64,000 nt of DNA from Bin87 sp963665395 (GCA_963665395.2 OY762251.1:1798001-1862000), one strand, 5' to 3'; numbered from the stretch's first letter, positions 27,273 through 35,940 are shown. Numbers and translations: made by a program. Notes: generated from the sequence alone by a model not told the origin.

Positions 27273-28006
27273 AACGGTTGCGGGTCAGCAGCAGGACGGC
27301 GGCTACCGGAACGCGGGCGGGAGTTGCGCCGTTGCCTCCCGTTGGGCCGGGCGCTCTCAGCGGAAGATTGTCCCTCTTCGCCCAGCGCGACCGGAGTTTC
27401 CTCTTTTGATTGAGTCCGCTCTTCGTCTTGCTCGCCGCCCCTGGATCGCGGCGTCCGGCCGGCGTTTCGGTTGGGCGCTCGCCGGCGTCGCTCACGCTGG
27501 GAATTTGATCGCTCTTCTTCTGCGGCGAGCTCGGCGTCGATCTGTAGCAGGGCTTGATCCCGGCCGTCGCGCAGCTTGAGCATCTCCGTTTCCAGCAGGA
27601 AGAAGTCGTTCTTGGACAGCAGATGAAGGTTGCCCTGGAAGGCCATGTACCAGTCTTCCGGCGGCCATTTGCGCACGTATTCGAGGCGATAGGCCAGCAG
27701 TCCGGCGTTGATGTACTGCTCCGCGTCAAGGACCACGTCGGGTTTGATGCGAATGTGGTAAGGCCAGGCGGTCTTGCCCTCCTTGATCCACGGGCCGGAG
27801 CTGACCTCCTCGTAGCCACGCGTCACAGTCGCGGTGGCCGTGAATACCCGGGCGCCGGTCACGTAGTAGATGATTCGGTCGCCCGGCTCGACGCGCTGTA
27901 CTTTCCGGCGGTATTCAGCCTTCAGCCCCTGCTTGGTGAACCCCAGATCGCGGGTGATGTTGTAGTTCTGCTCGTTGCAGTTGATCATCCAGAAATTGTG
28001 TGGCAT
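27257..28006 (-). CDS. EVE-domain protein with long charged C-terminal tail
   Basis: 249 aa from the ATG at 28006 (GGGTGGGGAA upstream); upstream in-frame residues look non-coding. Residues 1-150 form an EVE/PUA-like domain (HNFWMINCNEQNYNITRDLG, VEPGDRIIYYVTGARVFTATATV, WPYHIRIKPDVVL). The last 90 residues are Arg/Glu/Ser-rich and probably disordered. EVE domains often read modified bases in nucleic acids and are common in restriction systems. This one stands alone; the related N-terminal region of the broken mcrB is in the same window. Confidence 0.75.
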   Translation of the reverse strand: MPHNFWMINCNEQNYNITRDLGFTKQGLKAEYRRKVQRVEPGDRIIYYVTGARVFTATATVTRGYEEVSSGPWIKEGKTAWPYHIRIKPDVVLDAEQYINAGLLAYRLEYVRKWPPEDWYMAFQGNLHLLSKNDFFLLETEMLKLRDGRDQALLQIDAELAAEEERSNSQRERRRRAPNRNAGRTPRSRGGEQDEERTQSKEETPVALGEEGQSSAESARPNGRQRRNSRPRSGSRRPAADPQPFYDSG

Positions 28007-28170
28007 TTCCCCACCCGGCGGGCATTCGCAACAAGCGAAATCTGGCCTCATTTTAGCACAGTCTGTTGCCGCTATCCGCGCCGGCAGACCCGCTGTCGTG
28101 ATCAAACGTTTGAACGGGGCGCTACCTCGGGATATACGGCTCACGCATACCCACTTGCGAAGGGAGCAAT

Positions 28171-28283
28171 GTCAGAAGCAGGATGCGCCAGATTTGGCGG
28201 GATTGATGGGATTAGGGAAATCTCTGCCGTTGCAAGGCCCCAATCCTGCCAATCCTTCAAATCCTGACCATCCTGCTTCTGAC
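28171..28283. repeat. Inverted-repeat element (family 5) copy 1
   Basis: 113 bp. Both ends are GTCAGAAGCAGGAT or its complement, and the arms contain irregular GGATT/AATCC repeats. A second copy of almost the same length is at 29529-29640, and a half copy starts at 47768. Confidence 0.75.
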
Positions 28284-28310
28284 GATCCCCAAAAGCCGGC
28301 GCCTATACAA

Positions 28311-28619
28311 TGACACCCGCCTCACGCGTACCCACTTTCCCTAAACTGTCATTGCGAGCGCAGCGCGGCAATCTCGTCGAGGTAACGAACGTCGCTCCCG
28401 GAACGAGATCGCCATCCGCCTGTGGCGGACTGCGCTCCTCGCAATGACAAAGTAGGTACGCGTGAGTGACACGGTAGCGTTCCGTTTTAGGTGGTTTCGT
28501 TTTTGTCATTGCGAGCGCAGCGTGGCAATCTCGTTGGCGTAGCAGCAGTTTTTAGTCGCTTGGATACCCTGCTGGGAAACTGAACCACCTAAATTGCAAC
28601 GCTATCGAGTGACACCCGC
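28311..28619. repeat. Nested pair: family-2 element copy 2 with MITE family 1 copy C in its right border
   Basis: The family-2 element covers 28321-28466 (arms CTCACGCGTACCCACTTT and complement). MITE copy C covers 28473-28606, flanked by GAGTGACAC on both sides (28464-28472 and 28607-28615). If the MITE and one duplicate are removed, the family-2 element is itself flanked by TGACACCCGC (28311-28320 and 28610-28619). The family-2 insertion therefore came first and the MITE second. Confidence 0.8.
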
Positions 28620-28946
28620 CCCTTGCGCAACCGCACATCCGTTCCCTACACTATACCTATCAGTCGGGCGGCAAGCCCAAGGCCACGGCCCAACACCCGA
28701 CGCCAACATCTGAATATCGGGTTCACAGGGTTCGGGTAATCACGGTCAACCGCTGCCACCGTACATGGTCGCAGATGCGCCTGTGGCGGACAGCACGTCG
28801 GATCTTCTGCACCGCTGGCTATCGCAAAGGCCGGTAATATCCCCGGTACCGCATAGACCAGTACGGCGGGTCTCACCACCGCTGCGCGAGGGTCGCCCTC
28901 TGCCCCCAGCCTGCCCCGTGCTTGACACGGGGTCATTCCGGCGAAA

Positions 28947-29056
28947 GTCGCAGATGCGCCTGTGGCGTGTCGAAGACGCGCCTGTGGCGTGTCGCAGATG
29001 CGCCTGTGGCGCGTCGCAGATGCGCCTGTGGCGTGTCGCAGATGCGCCTGTGGCGC
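28947..29056. repeat. 22-bp tandem repeat, five copies
   Basis: Five contiguous units of GTCGCAGATGCGCCTGTGGC plus GT or GC start at 28947, 28969, 28991, 29013 and 29035. The second unit is diverged. Single relatives occur near 23338 and 28767. The units are contiguous with no spacers, so it is not a CRISPR array. Confidence 0.85.
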
Positions 29057-29293
29057 ACCGGAATCCAGGCGGGGCCGGGCATGGAGCGGTCAGCACGCGC
29101 AAACCTAGGAGTTCAATTCGCAAAAACGCTCTCTGGCCGTAGCGCCGACAACCCGAACCCCCGAACCCGAAATCAGCAAACCAATCAAACCACCGACCAA
29201 CCAAAGGAGGAAAACCCCAACAACTACCGCGCCGCCGCTCCTGGTGAGCCGGTCGAACCACGCGGCAATCCCGCTGACTGAGCGACGCGATGC

Positions 29294-29513
29294 CTCACGC
29301 GTACCCACTTTCCCCAAACTGTCATTGCGAGCGCAGCGCGGCAATCTTCCCCAAACTGTCATTGCGAGCGCAGCGCGGCAATCTTCCCCAAACTGTCATT
29401 GCGAGCGCAGCGCGGCAATCTCGTCGAGGTAACGAACGTCGCTCCCGGAACGAGATCGCCATCCGCCCGCGGCGGACTGCGCTCCTCGCGATGCCAAACT
29501 GGGTACGCGTGAG
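29294..29513. repeat. Inverted-repeat element (family 2) copy 3 with 37-bp tandem array
   Basis: Outer arms CTCACGCGTACCCACTTT and a near complement ending at 29513. Inside are three exact 37-bp tandem units at 29310, 29347 and 29384, each containing GTCATTGCGAGCGCAGCGCG. The right inner arm has a base change (CTCGCGATGCC). Confidence 0.8.
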
Positions 29514-29528
29514 CCATTTGGGTAGCTT

Positions 29529-29640
29529 GTCAGAAGCAGGATTTACCGGATTTATAGGATGTGCCGGATTGGGTGCGACGCTGCCGTCGGATGATCTCAA
29601 TCCTGATAATCCGTCAAATCCGGGAAATCCTGCTTCTGAC
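29529..29640. repeat. Inverted-repeat element (family 5) copy 2
   Basis: 112 bp with GTCAGAAGCAGGAT at the left and its complement at the right end, like the copy at 28171. No flanking duplication seen. Confidence 0.75.
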
Positions 29641-29668
29641 ATTCCGCCCCCGGATAGCAGGTACGCGC

Positions 29669-29819
29669 GAGGGATATGGTAGCGTTCCGTTTTAGGTGGT
29701 TTGGTTTTTGTCATTGCGAGCGTAGCGTGGCAATCCCGTTGGCGTAGCAGCAGTTTTAGCCGCTCGGATACCCCGCTGGGAAACTGAACCACCTAAATTG
29801 CAACGCTACCGAGGGATAT
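29669..29819. repeat. MITE-like element, family 1, copy D, with 9-bp target duplication
   Basis: The element at 29678-29810 is nearly identical to copy A. It is flanked by GAGGGATAT on each side (29669-29677 and 29811-29819). It lies about 90 nt upstream of the thiolase-like gene. Confidence 0.85.
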
Positions 29820-29900
29820 TCGGCGATTGTAGGGCCGCAACGAATGTTGTACCATCGGTAGGCTTGAAATCGCCAAAGACGAATACCGGAGGGCAGTTCC

Positions 29901-31076
29901 ATGGCCAGCACCGCACAACGTGAACGCGACATCGCCATCGTCGGCGTCGCTGAATCAGACGAGATGGGCAATGTGCCCAACAAATCGTCCCTCCAGCACC
30001 ATGCCGAGGCCGCCCATAACGCGCTGGCCGACGCCGGCTTGTCGATGTCGGACGTCAACGGCCTCATGACCGCCGGATTCAGCACCCTGGCCACTGCCGA
30101 ATACTTTGGCGTGCAGCCGTCCTTTACGGACAATACCTCGGTGGGCGGCTCCTCTTTCGTCATCCACGTGGCCCACGCCGCCGCCGCCATCCGCGCCGGT
30201 TACTGCGACACCGTGCTGATCACCCACGGCCAGGCCGGACGCTCCACCCGCGTCCCGGTGCCGCCGGATCGGAACCTGCCCGTCGCACAATACGAAACTC
30301 CCTACGGCATGATTGGCCAACCCATCAACTACGCCATGGCCTGCACCCGCTATATGCACGAGTACGGCGAGGACCGCACCCGCCAGGCCCTGGCCGAAAT
30401 CGCCGTATCCACGCGCAAGTGGGCCAACCTCAACCCGGTGGCCTATATGCACGACACGCCCATGTCCTTCGACGACTACCACAACTCCCGGTGGGTGGCT
30501 TGGCCTTTCCATCTGTTCGATTGTTGTCTGGTCACCGACTCCGGCGCGGCAATCATCGTTACCACCGCCGAAAAAGCCCGCAACTGCGCCAGGGAGCCGG
30601 TGTGGGTGCTGGGCGCCGCCGAGGGCCACGACCACAACCTCATCAGTTTCATGCAGGATCACACCTCCACCTGGTCCCGGGAAACCGGCCCCCGGTCGCT
30701 GGAACGGGCCGGCCTCACCCACGACGACATCGACCTGACGATGATTTACGATTCCTTCACCTACACCACCCTGGTGACCATCGAGGGCCTGGGCTTCTGT
30801 GGGCCGGGAGAAGGCCCCGACTTCGTGGCAAACCAGCGCACCGCGCCCGGCGGCGACTTCGCTCTCAACACCAACGGCGGCGGCCTGTCCTACTCCCACC
30901 CCGGGATGTATGGCAGCTTCCTGCTGGTGGAGGCGGTCCGGCAGCTGCGCGGCGAGTGCGGCGAGCGGCAAGTCTATCGCAAGGGTTCCTCCGACCAGTC
31001 GGCTGCCACCAGCATGGTCAACGGGACGGGCGGCTCCCTCTCGTCAACCGGAACGGTGGTGCTGGCAACCGGCTAA
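29901..31076 (+). CDS. Thiolase-fold lipid-transfer/acetyl-CoA acetyltransferase-like protein
   Basis: 391 aa with GGAGG before the ATG. Thiolase superfamily features: DIAIVGVAESDEM, AAHNALADAGLSMSDVNGLM, SVGGSSFVIHVAHAAAAIRAGYCDTVLITHG, DSFTYTTLVTIEGLGFCGPGEGPDFV and the C-terminal NTNGGGLSYSHPGMYG with the conserved His. The position that normally carries the acylated Cys (NxxGxxCxSG) reads SVGGSSF without Cys, as in SCP-x-like 'lipid-transfer' members, so it may not be a standard thiolase. The usual partner, a small DUF35 OB-fold protein, is not present next to it. Confidence 0.82.
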   Translation: MASTAQRERDIAIVGVAESDEMGNVPNKSSLQHHAEAAHNALADAGLSMSDVNGLMTAGFSTLATAEYFGVQPSFTDNTSVGGSSFVIHVAHAAAAIRAGYCDTVLITHGQAGRSTRVPVPPDRNLPVAQYETPYGMIGQPINYAMACTRYMHEYGEDRTRQALAEIAVSTRKWANLNPVAYMHDTPMSFDDYHNSRWVAWPFHLFDCCLVTDSGAAIIVTTAEKARNCAREPVWVLGAAEGHDHNLISFMQDHTSTWSRETGPRSLERAGLTHDDIDLTMIYDSFTYTTLVTIEGLGFCGPGEGPDFVANQRTAPGGDFALNTNGGGLSYSHPGMYGSFLLVEAVRQLRGECGERQVYRKGSSDQSAATSMVNGTGGSLSSTGTVVLATG

Positions 31077-31099
31077 CCGTCCACCGTCCCCGTGCTACA

Positions 31100-31468
31100 A
31101 TGGAGTTCGTCAAGCAGGTAGCCAGAAACTACTGGCTGGTCTATTACGCCGTCTATGTCGGCGGCGTGGCGGCTGGGTTGGGACGTTACTGGCAACGCTT
31201 GGCTGCCGAAGACGGCATATTTTGGCTGGCCGCCATTTTCGGCGCATCAGCAGGTTCCGCCCTGCTGGTCGCAATCCTTCTGGAGGTGCTTGGTCGCATG
31301 GTGCTACTGATTCCAGCAGCAATCAAGAAGTACAAGGAAGCCGGCCGACGAAGCGTAATCACGACTTTGGCCCGACGTGGCGGTCGCGCCGATGGCTCCA
31401 TTCAAGTGAATCTGACCCGTGAGGAAGTCAACGCCTTGCTCAAAGAATCCGAAGAGGAACCAGGATAG
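31100..31468 (+). CDS. Hypothetical membrane protein
   Basis: 122 aa from the ATG at 31100, 23 nt after the thiolase-like gene. Two hydrophobic segments (about residues 9-29 and 38-75) precede a basic linker and a C-terminal tail with a helix-like acidic end (VNLTREEVNALLKESEEEPG). No family recognised. The ribosome-binding site is weak, so the start is uncertain. Confidence 0.55.
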   Translation: MEFVKQVARNYWLVYYAVYVGGVAAGLGRYWQRLAAEDGIFWLAAIFGASAGSALLVAILLEVLGRMVLLIPAAIKKYKEAGRRSVITTLARRGGRADGSIQVNLTREEVNALLKESEEEPG

Positions 31469-31487
31469 CGCTCACTCGATAGATCTC

Positions 31488-32579
31488 ATGGACATCGTAA
31501 TCATCGGCCTCCCCCAATCCGGCAAAACCACCCTTTTCAACGCCCTTACCCTGGGCAAATCCGACACCAGCGGCGCTTCCGGCAGCCCCACCGAAATGCG
31601 CCTCGGCGTGGTCAAAGTCCCCGACCCGCGCCTGGAGCGCCTGGGGATCATCTACCATCCCCGCAAAATCGTGCCGGCGGAGATCCGCTACACCGATCTG
31701 CCGGGTCCGGAGGGGATGGCCCGTTCCCAGGGCATCAGCGGACGCTACCGCAACATCCTCCAGGCCGCCACCGCCTTCGTCATCGTCGTGCGAGCTTTTC
31801 ATAACGACACGGCGCCCCACCCGACCGGCGAGGTCGATCCGGCCCGGGACCTGGAGTCCATGCTGGGTGAGTTATCCTTCGCCGACCTGGAGGTACTGGA
31901 CCGGGCATCCACCCGCCTGGCGGAGCAGTTCAACAAGACCAAACCCGCCGACCGTCCTGCCATGGCCCGCCACAAGGAAACAGTGGACAAGGCCCGCGCC
32001 GGCCTGGAAAACGGCATCCCCGTTCGCCGGCAGACCTTCACCGATTCGGAGCGGGCGATACTGGTCAACTATCAACTGTTGACCGACAAAAACGTGATCG
32101 CCGTTTTCAACACCGACGAAGGCGCGGACGACATCGGCATCGCCGACCTGGACCTCGATGCCGACCTGACCGCCGGCATGGGCGAGGTCAGTATCAGCGC
32201 GCGCATCGAGGCGGAGTTGGCGATGATGGAAGCCGACGAAGCCGACGAGTTCCGCGCCGACTTCGACCTGGGCGAGCCGGCCACGTCCCAGGTGATACGG
32301 GCCAGCTACGATACGCTGGGCCTGGTGTCCTTCCTCACCGTCGGCGACGACGAGGTGCGGGCGTGGAGCGTCCCCGGCGGTATGCCCGCCGTCAACGCCG
32401 CCGGCGTCATCCATACCGACTTCACGCGAGGCTTCATCCGCGCCGAGGTCATCGCCTACGATGATTTCTACGCCTGCGGCAGCATGGCCCAGGGCCGCAA
32501 GGAAGGGCTACTGCGCTCCGAGGGCAAAACCTACCCGGTCCAGGACGGCGACATCATCAACTTCCTGGTCAACACGTAG
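31488..32579 (+). CDS. ychF: YchF/OLA1-family P-loop NTPase
   Basis: 363 aa from the ATG at 31488; upstream in-frame residues belong to the previous gene's region. G1 is GLPQSGKTTLFNAL, followed by TEMRLGVVKVPDPRLERLGIIYHPRK, RYTDLPGPE (G3) and a coiled-coil insertion. The C-terminal TGS-type domain ends FYACGSMAQGRKEGLLRSEGKTYPVQDGDIINFLVNT. YchF proteins are ATP-preferring ribosome-associated NTPases involved in stress responses. The G1 loop has QSGKT where most have NVGKS. Confidence 0.88.
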   Translation: MDIVIIGLPQSGKTTLFNALTLGKSDTSGASGSPTEMRLGVVKVPDPRLERLGIIYHPRKIVPAEIRYTDLPGPEGMARSQGISGRYRNILQAATAFVIVVRAFHNDTAPHPTGEVDPARDLESMLGELSFADLEVLDRASTRLAEQFNKTKPADRPAMARHKETVDKARAGLENGIPVRRQTFTDSERAILVNYQLLTDKNVIAVFNTDEGADDIGIADLDLDADLTAGMGEVSISARIEAELAMMEADEADEFRADFDLGEPATSQVIRASYDTLGLVSFLTVGDDEVRAWSVPGGMPAVNAAGVIHTDFTRGFIRAEVIAYDDFYACGSMAQGRKEGLLRSEGKTYPVQDGDIINFLVNT

Positions 32580-32586
32580 CGCCGCT

Positions 32587-33093
32587 ATGATCGTCATCCG
32601 TCAGTTTCAACCCGACGATGCCGAAGCCGTCCGCGAGCTGTTCGCCCACGCCCAGGACGACTCCGCCGAAAGCTATCAGCGCAACGATGCCGACCGGGAG
32701 GGGTTCCACGAATATATCGAAGGGGCGCTCAACCACGACCTGGCCCACGTGGAGCGGAGCTACCTGCAACGGCGGGGCAGCAACTTCTGGATCGCCGAAC
32801 TGGACGGCCGGCCCGTGGGCTGCATCGGCGCCTACCGGCGGGACGACGAGGAAGCGGAAATCCGCCGCCTGGCCGTGGATCGCAGCGCCCGCCGGCAGGG
32901 TGTGGCTTCGCAACTGCTGGACTGCGCCGAAGCCTTCTGCCGGGACGCCGGCTACGCCCGCGCCATCGTCTGGACCGCCAACCACATGACCGCCGCCATC
33001 GCCTTCCTCCGGCATCGCGGCTACCACGAGCTGGAAGACCACGCCTTCCCCCACACCAGCCTGACGCTGTACCTGTACGGGCTGGAGCTGTAG
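32587..33093 (+). CDS. GNAT-family N-acetyltransferase
   Basis: 168 aa starting MIVIRQFQPDDAEAVRELFAHAQ. The acetyl-CoA site is IRRLAVDRSARRQGVASQLLDCAEAFCRDAGY (motif A), followed by IVWTANHMTAAIAFLRHRGYHE (motif B). The substrate is unknown. It starts 7 nt after ychF. The last codons (LTLYLYGLEL) lie in a 31-bp sequence that recurs exactly at 34810-34840, beyond the adjacent Septu-like cassette; see findings. Confidence 0.85.
   Translation: MIVIRQFQPDDAEAVRELFAHAQDDSAESYQRNDADREGFHEYIEGALNHDLAHVERSYLQRRGSNFWIAELDGRPVGCIGAYRRDDEEAEIRRLAVDRSARRQGVASQLLDCAEAFCRDAGYARAIVWTANHMTAAIAFLRHRGYHELEDHAFPHTSLTLYLYGLEL
33057..33087. repeat. 31-bp direct repeat, left copy, 3' end of the acetyltransferase gene
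   Basis: Begins CAGCCTGACGCTGTACC and ends GGGCTGGAG. Identical to 34810-34840. Together they bracket the Septu-like ATPase and the HNH remnant. This resembles the duplication left by integration at a gene end. Confidence 0.85.
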
Positions 33094-33155
33094 GCGGTGC
33101 GCTGCGCTCGCCAGCGGCAGTTTTGGTAATATTGGATGGCAAGGAGGTGGCGACG

Positions 33156-34493
33156 ATGTATATTACGGGGATGACGATTGAGGGAATTTCGCCGTTCACT
33201 GATCAGGTGGAGTTCAAGTTTGATGAGCAGGTGAACGTGTTCATCGGACCGAATGCGGTAGGAAAAACCGCCTTACTACTTGGTCTGTCAAAAATTCCGT
33301 CAGGCCCGCCGTATAGGTGCGTATATTATGTCGGTGATTTCGGTCGACAGGAGCTTTCAGCAAGCCCGGATTGGCCAGCGGAACACGGTGAACGGGCGGA
33401 TCTTGATGATGGCGAACCACCCGCACCAAAATGGGATGAAACCCCTTTTGTCTATGTTGGGGCAACTCGGCTGAACTTGCCGGAACAAGCGGATGTATAC
33501 GGCGATGTGGATGAATCTCAACCCGTAGATCCGCAAATTGTACAACAATCTATTTTTGAGCCTTTAGTGGCCACCGGCAGTTACAGGATCCCCAACGCAT
33601 TCGACGCAATGGTAGTTCGAGCAGCCGTTGCCGGCCAGATTCCGGAAGGTCAGTTGTTTGACATGGCGGTCGAAGAGGGATTGGGCAATATCCAGCAGCA
33701 GTTTGCCACTGCGAACGAACTGGGATTGCAATGTGCGCGCAATATCTGTAGCGAGATAATCACAAGCAGCAATCCACGTGATTTTGTAGAACCAGGGAAG
33801 GGCGTCATGCTTAGGGGTTTCAGGGACCATACCCCTGTGACTCATTACGGGATGGGCGTTACGACGGTCGACTCTGGTGCATGGCTCAACGATGAACTGT
33901 ACGCCGGCAATCTGAGCGCGGGTTCACAAGGAACGCTCATGTGGGTGTGGCTCCTGGCACTAAAGATGGTTCACCATTACCGATACCGAGTTGGTTGGGA
34001 GAAGCAGCCGGCCATCCTGCTCATCGACGAAATCGAGAACCACCTGCATCCCACCTGGCAGCGGCGCGTCATACCAGCCCTGCTGGACCATTTCCCCGGC
34101 TTGCAGATTTTCGCCACCACGCACTCGCCCTTTGTCGTGGCCGGCTTAAAGGCGGGGCAGGTCCATTTGCTCGACCGGGATGAGAACGGCGTCATCACCG
34201 CCAGCGCCAACACCGAGGACATTGAAGGGTGGACGGCGGATGAGATCCTGCGCGTATTCATGGGAGTTGATGAGCCCACCGATGAACCAACGGCCCAAGC
34301 TGCGCAGGCGTTGCGCCGGCTGCGGGGTGAGGGACCGAGGGCGGACGAGCGAGAGGAGGAAGAGCGGCAAGCGGAAATCCGGCGGCTGCGGCAAATCGTT
34401 GACCGGGTAGAGCTATCCGGCCCGCGGGCCGCGGAGGACGCGCGTTTTCTGGCAAATCTCGAGGCAATCCTGGAACGCTACAAAGAATCCTAG
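33156..34493 (+). CDS. PtuA-like (Septu-type) AAA ATPase, solitary copy
   Basis: 445 aa from the ATG at 33156 (AAGGAGGTGG upstream). N-terminal MYITGMTIEGISPFTDQVEF and Walker A IGPNAVGKTALLLG; a variable middle; ABC-like LSAGSQGTLMW; Walker B AILLIDEIENHLHPTWQRRVIP; His switch ATTHSPFVVAGLKAGQVHLL. A Glu/Arg-rich coiled tail follows. The C-terminal half is very similar to the ATPases at 47851 and 50047, while residues 60-270 differ strongly. In Septu defence PtuA works with the HNH nuclease PtuB; here the partner is decayed (34519-34809), so the system is probably inactive or partnered in trans. Confidence 0.85.
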   Translation: MYITGMTIEGISPFTDQVEFKFDEQVNVFIGPNAVGKTALLLGLSKIPSGPPYRCVYYVGDFGRQELSASPDWPAEHGERADLDDGEPPAPKWDETPFVYVGATRLNLPEQADVYGDVDESQPVDPQIVQQSIFEPLVATGSYRIPNAFDAMVVRAAVAGQIPEGQLFDMAVEEGLGNIQQQFATANELGLQCARNICSEIITSSNPRDFVEPGKGVMLRGFRDHTPVTHYGMGVTTVDSGAWLNDELYAGNLSAGSQGTLMWVWLLALKMVHHYRYRVGWEKQPAILLIDEIENHLHPTWQRRVIPALLDHFPGLQIFATTHSPFVVAGLKAGQVHLLDRDENGVITASANTEDIEGWTADEILRVFMGVDEPTDEPTAQAAQALRRLRGEGPRADEREEEERQAEIRRLRQIVDRVELSGPRAAEDARFLANLEAILERYKES

Positions 34494-34518
34494 GATTTGA
34501 ACCAAGAGAACGGGTAGG

Positions 34519-34809
34519 ATGCACTCGGTTAGCCGGCCGGCTTCGGAACCGGCGCAACTTGTCGCCCTTCGAGAGGCGGGTGGTGAGGATTTTGGCTCCC
34601 TGGATGGACCGCTGGACGGCGCGTTCTACGGGGTATGTGGGTACTGCGAACGTCAACCGTTGTGGCGGGCCCAAGGGGTCGGACTCGGCGCATTGGACAC
34701 GGATTTATCCGACCGGCACGGAGCTTTATTCACGTGCGATCATTTCCGACCGCGACGCCTGCTATGCAATCAAGGCGCCGAAGCAGGGCAATGTACCGAC
34801 AACCCTCCT
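34519..34809 (+). pseudogene. Remnant of a PtuB-like HNH endonuclease gene
   Basis: The frame starts MHSVSRPASEPAQLVALREAG, which matches the start of the intact partner at 49248 (MHSVERSPEPNFLAQLRAA). It keeps CGYCER and CDHFRPR, two of the HNH/zinc motifs, but the stretch between them is scrambled. After HFRPR only a compressed LLCNQGAEAGQ remains before the 31-bp repeat cuts in. The whole C-terminal half is lost. Confidence 0.7.
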
Positions 34810-34840
34810 CAGCCTGACGCTGTACCTGTACGGGCTGGAG
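34810..34840. repeat. 31-bp direct repeat, right copy
   Basis: Identical to 33057-33087, the 3' end of the acetyltransferase gene, but with no acetyltransferase gene before it. It reads LTLYLYGLEL in the same way and ends in TTG TGA instead of CTG TAG. Confidence 0.85.
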
Positions 34841-34878
34841 TTGTGAAAGCGGTAAGCCGCAAAAATGGAGGAGAAGCC

Positions 34879-35940
34879 ATGAAGATAGAAATCGGCGAAT
34901 CGCTCTGCTATTCCTACTTGCGGCACGTCAAGCGATGCTGGCTGGTGCAAACCAATTGGAAATCGTCAGAGCATTGGACGAAGCGCAAAACCGACGCAGA
35001 ACTGGAAGATCTGTTCCAGCAAATGCGCCAGCGGTTCGATAGGGACGGCAAAGTTTTCAAGCAAAACGATAGCGTAGGGCAATTCATACAGCAAGGCGAA
35101 ATCGACGTCTTGGGGATTGACCAGGATGGCGGCATTCATGCCATGGACGTCGCTTTCCACGAAAACGGGTTGAGCTATGGGGGCGGCGCTGCTAATCGGG
35201 TGCTGAAGAAAATGCTGCGCGCTTACATCCTGTTGGCCGCATATCATCCTCAGGAAACCAAGTTTCACATCTACTTTGTTTCACCAAAGGTGCGTCCAGG
35301 GACACAGGCACCATTAGAGGACAACTTCGTTGCCCTGCGAGAACAGTACAATGATGTACTCTGGCACTTGGTCACCAACGAAGATTGTGACGAGCAAATC
35401 ATCCGGCAAACGTTGGAAAAGGCGGATACGGTCGCAGATACTTCCGAACTGTTCGTGCGCTCAGCCAAACTCCTCAACCTCTACGACGCACCCAAAGTGC
35501 AACCCCGAAGTAGCCAACTCCCTCAAGAAAGGCCCGCTCCACAAACTGAGGCGACCGGAACACAATTGCAGGACTTGGTGCGCGGCATGATGCGAACCTT
35601 ATTTGATGACTGTTCATCACTTCTTGACGACGACCATCTGCACAACTTGCTGGATCATCAGTATTGCCGCGATCAACTATCCCTCAAAATAGGCAACCAT
35701 GCTCTCCTGAGGGAACGTGAGCAAGGAAGGAAGGTCAATGGTCATAGCAGGTATTGGGCAGACCTGTATGGGGGCAGATTCTACGTGTGCTCACAATGGT
35801 GGAAAGACCATCATCTCCACAATGCTCGGAGCCTGCTGATGTTCTTAGACAAACTCTCTCACGGGAAGACGAATCACCCGGACCTCTCGAATCTCGACAG
35901 TCACAAAGCACTACTCCGCGAATTCGTGGCAGCGGGTTAG
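34879..35940 (+). CDS. Unknown 353-aa protein, possibly a nuclease-fold protein
   Basis: 353 aa from the ATG at 34879 with GGAGGAG upstream; the open frame extends back through the HNH remnant only by chance. The segment GEIDVLGIDQDGGIHAMDVAFHENG (about residues 74-98) has the E...D...DxA look of a PD-(D/E)XK core, but the final Lys is missing, so this is weak. A variable Pro/Gln-rich linker near residue 220 separates a C-terminal domain (RYWADLYGGRFYVCSQWWKDHHLHNARSLL). Lower GC than its neighbours suggests acquisition by transfer. It sits directly after the Septu-like remnant and could be part of the same accessory insertion. No family recognised. Confidence 0.6.
   Translation: MKIEIGESLCYSYLRHVKRCWLVQTNWKSSEHWTKRKTDAELEDLFQQMRQRFDRDGKVFKQNDSVGQFIQQGEIDVLGIDQDGGIHAMDVAFHENGLSYGGGAANRVLKKMLRAYILLAAYHPQETKFHIYFVSPKVRPGTQAPLEDNFVALREQYNDVLWHLVTNEDCDEQIIRQTLEKADTVADTSELFVRSAKLLNLYDAPKVQPRSSQLPQERPAPQTEATGTQLQDLVRGMMRTLFDDCSSLLDDDHLHNLLDHQYCRDQLSLKIGNHALLREREQGRKVNGHSRYWADLYGGRFYVCSQWWKDHHLHNARSLLMFLDKLSHGKTNHPDLSNLDSHKALLREFVAAG

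Larger units (their letters stand above)
28007..29880. other. Repeat island without genes
   Basis: About 1.9 kb between the EVE gene and the thiolase-like gene. It consists mostly of short inverted-repeat elements and tandem repeats listed separately. Many ORFs of 60-170 codons open here on both strands, but they follow repeat units (for example RLWRVADAPVA) and have no ribosome-binding sites, so I call none of them genes. Confidence 0.75.

Noticed and set aside
28947..29056. Possible CRISPR array
   Set aside because: The units are contiguous without unique spacers and no cas gene is in the window.
28746..29281. Several ORFs of 60-170 codons in the repeat island
   Set aside because: Their translations follow the 22-bp repeat units, they occur in several frames and on both strands, and none has a ribosome-binding site.
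34559..34846. ORF ending in LTLYLYGLEL as a second acetyltransferase
   Set aside because: Only the last ten residues match the acetyltransferase; the rest is a shifted frame of the HNH remnant. The match is explained by the 31-bp direct repeat.
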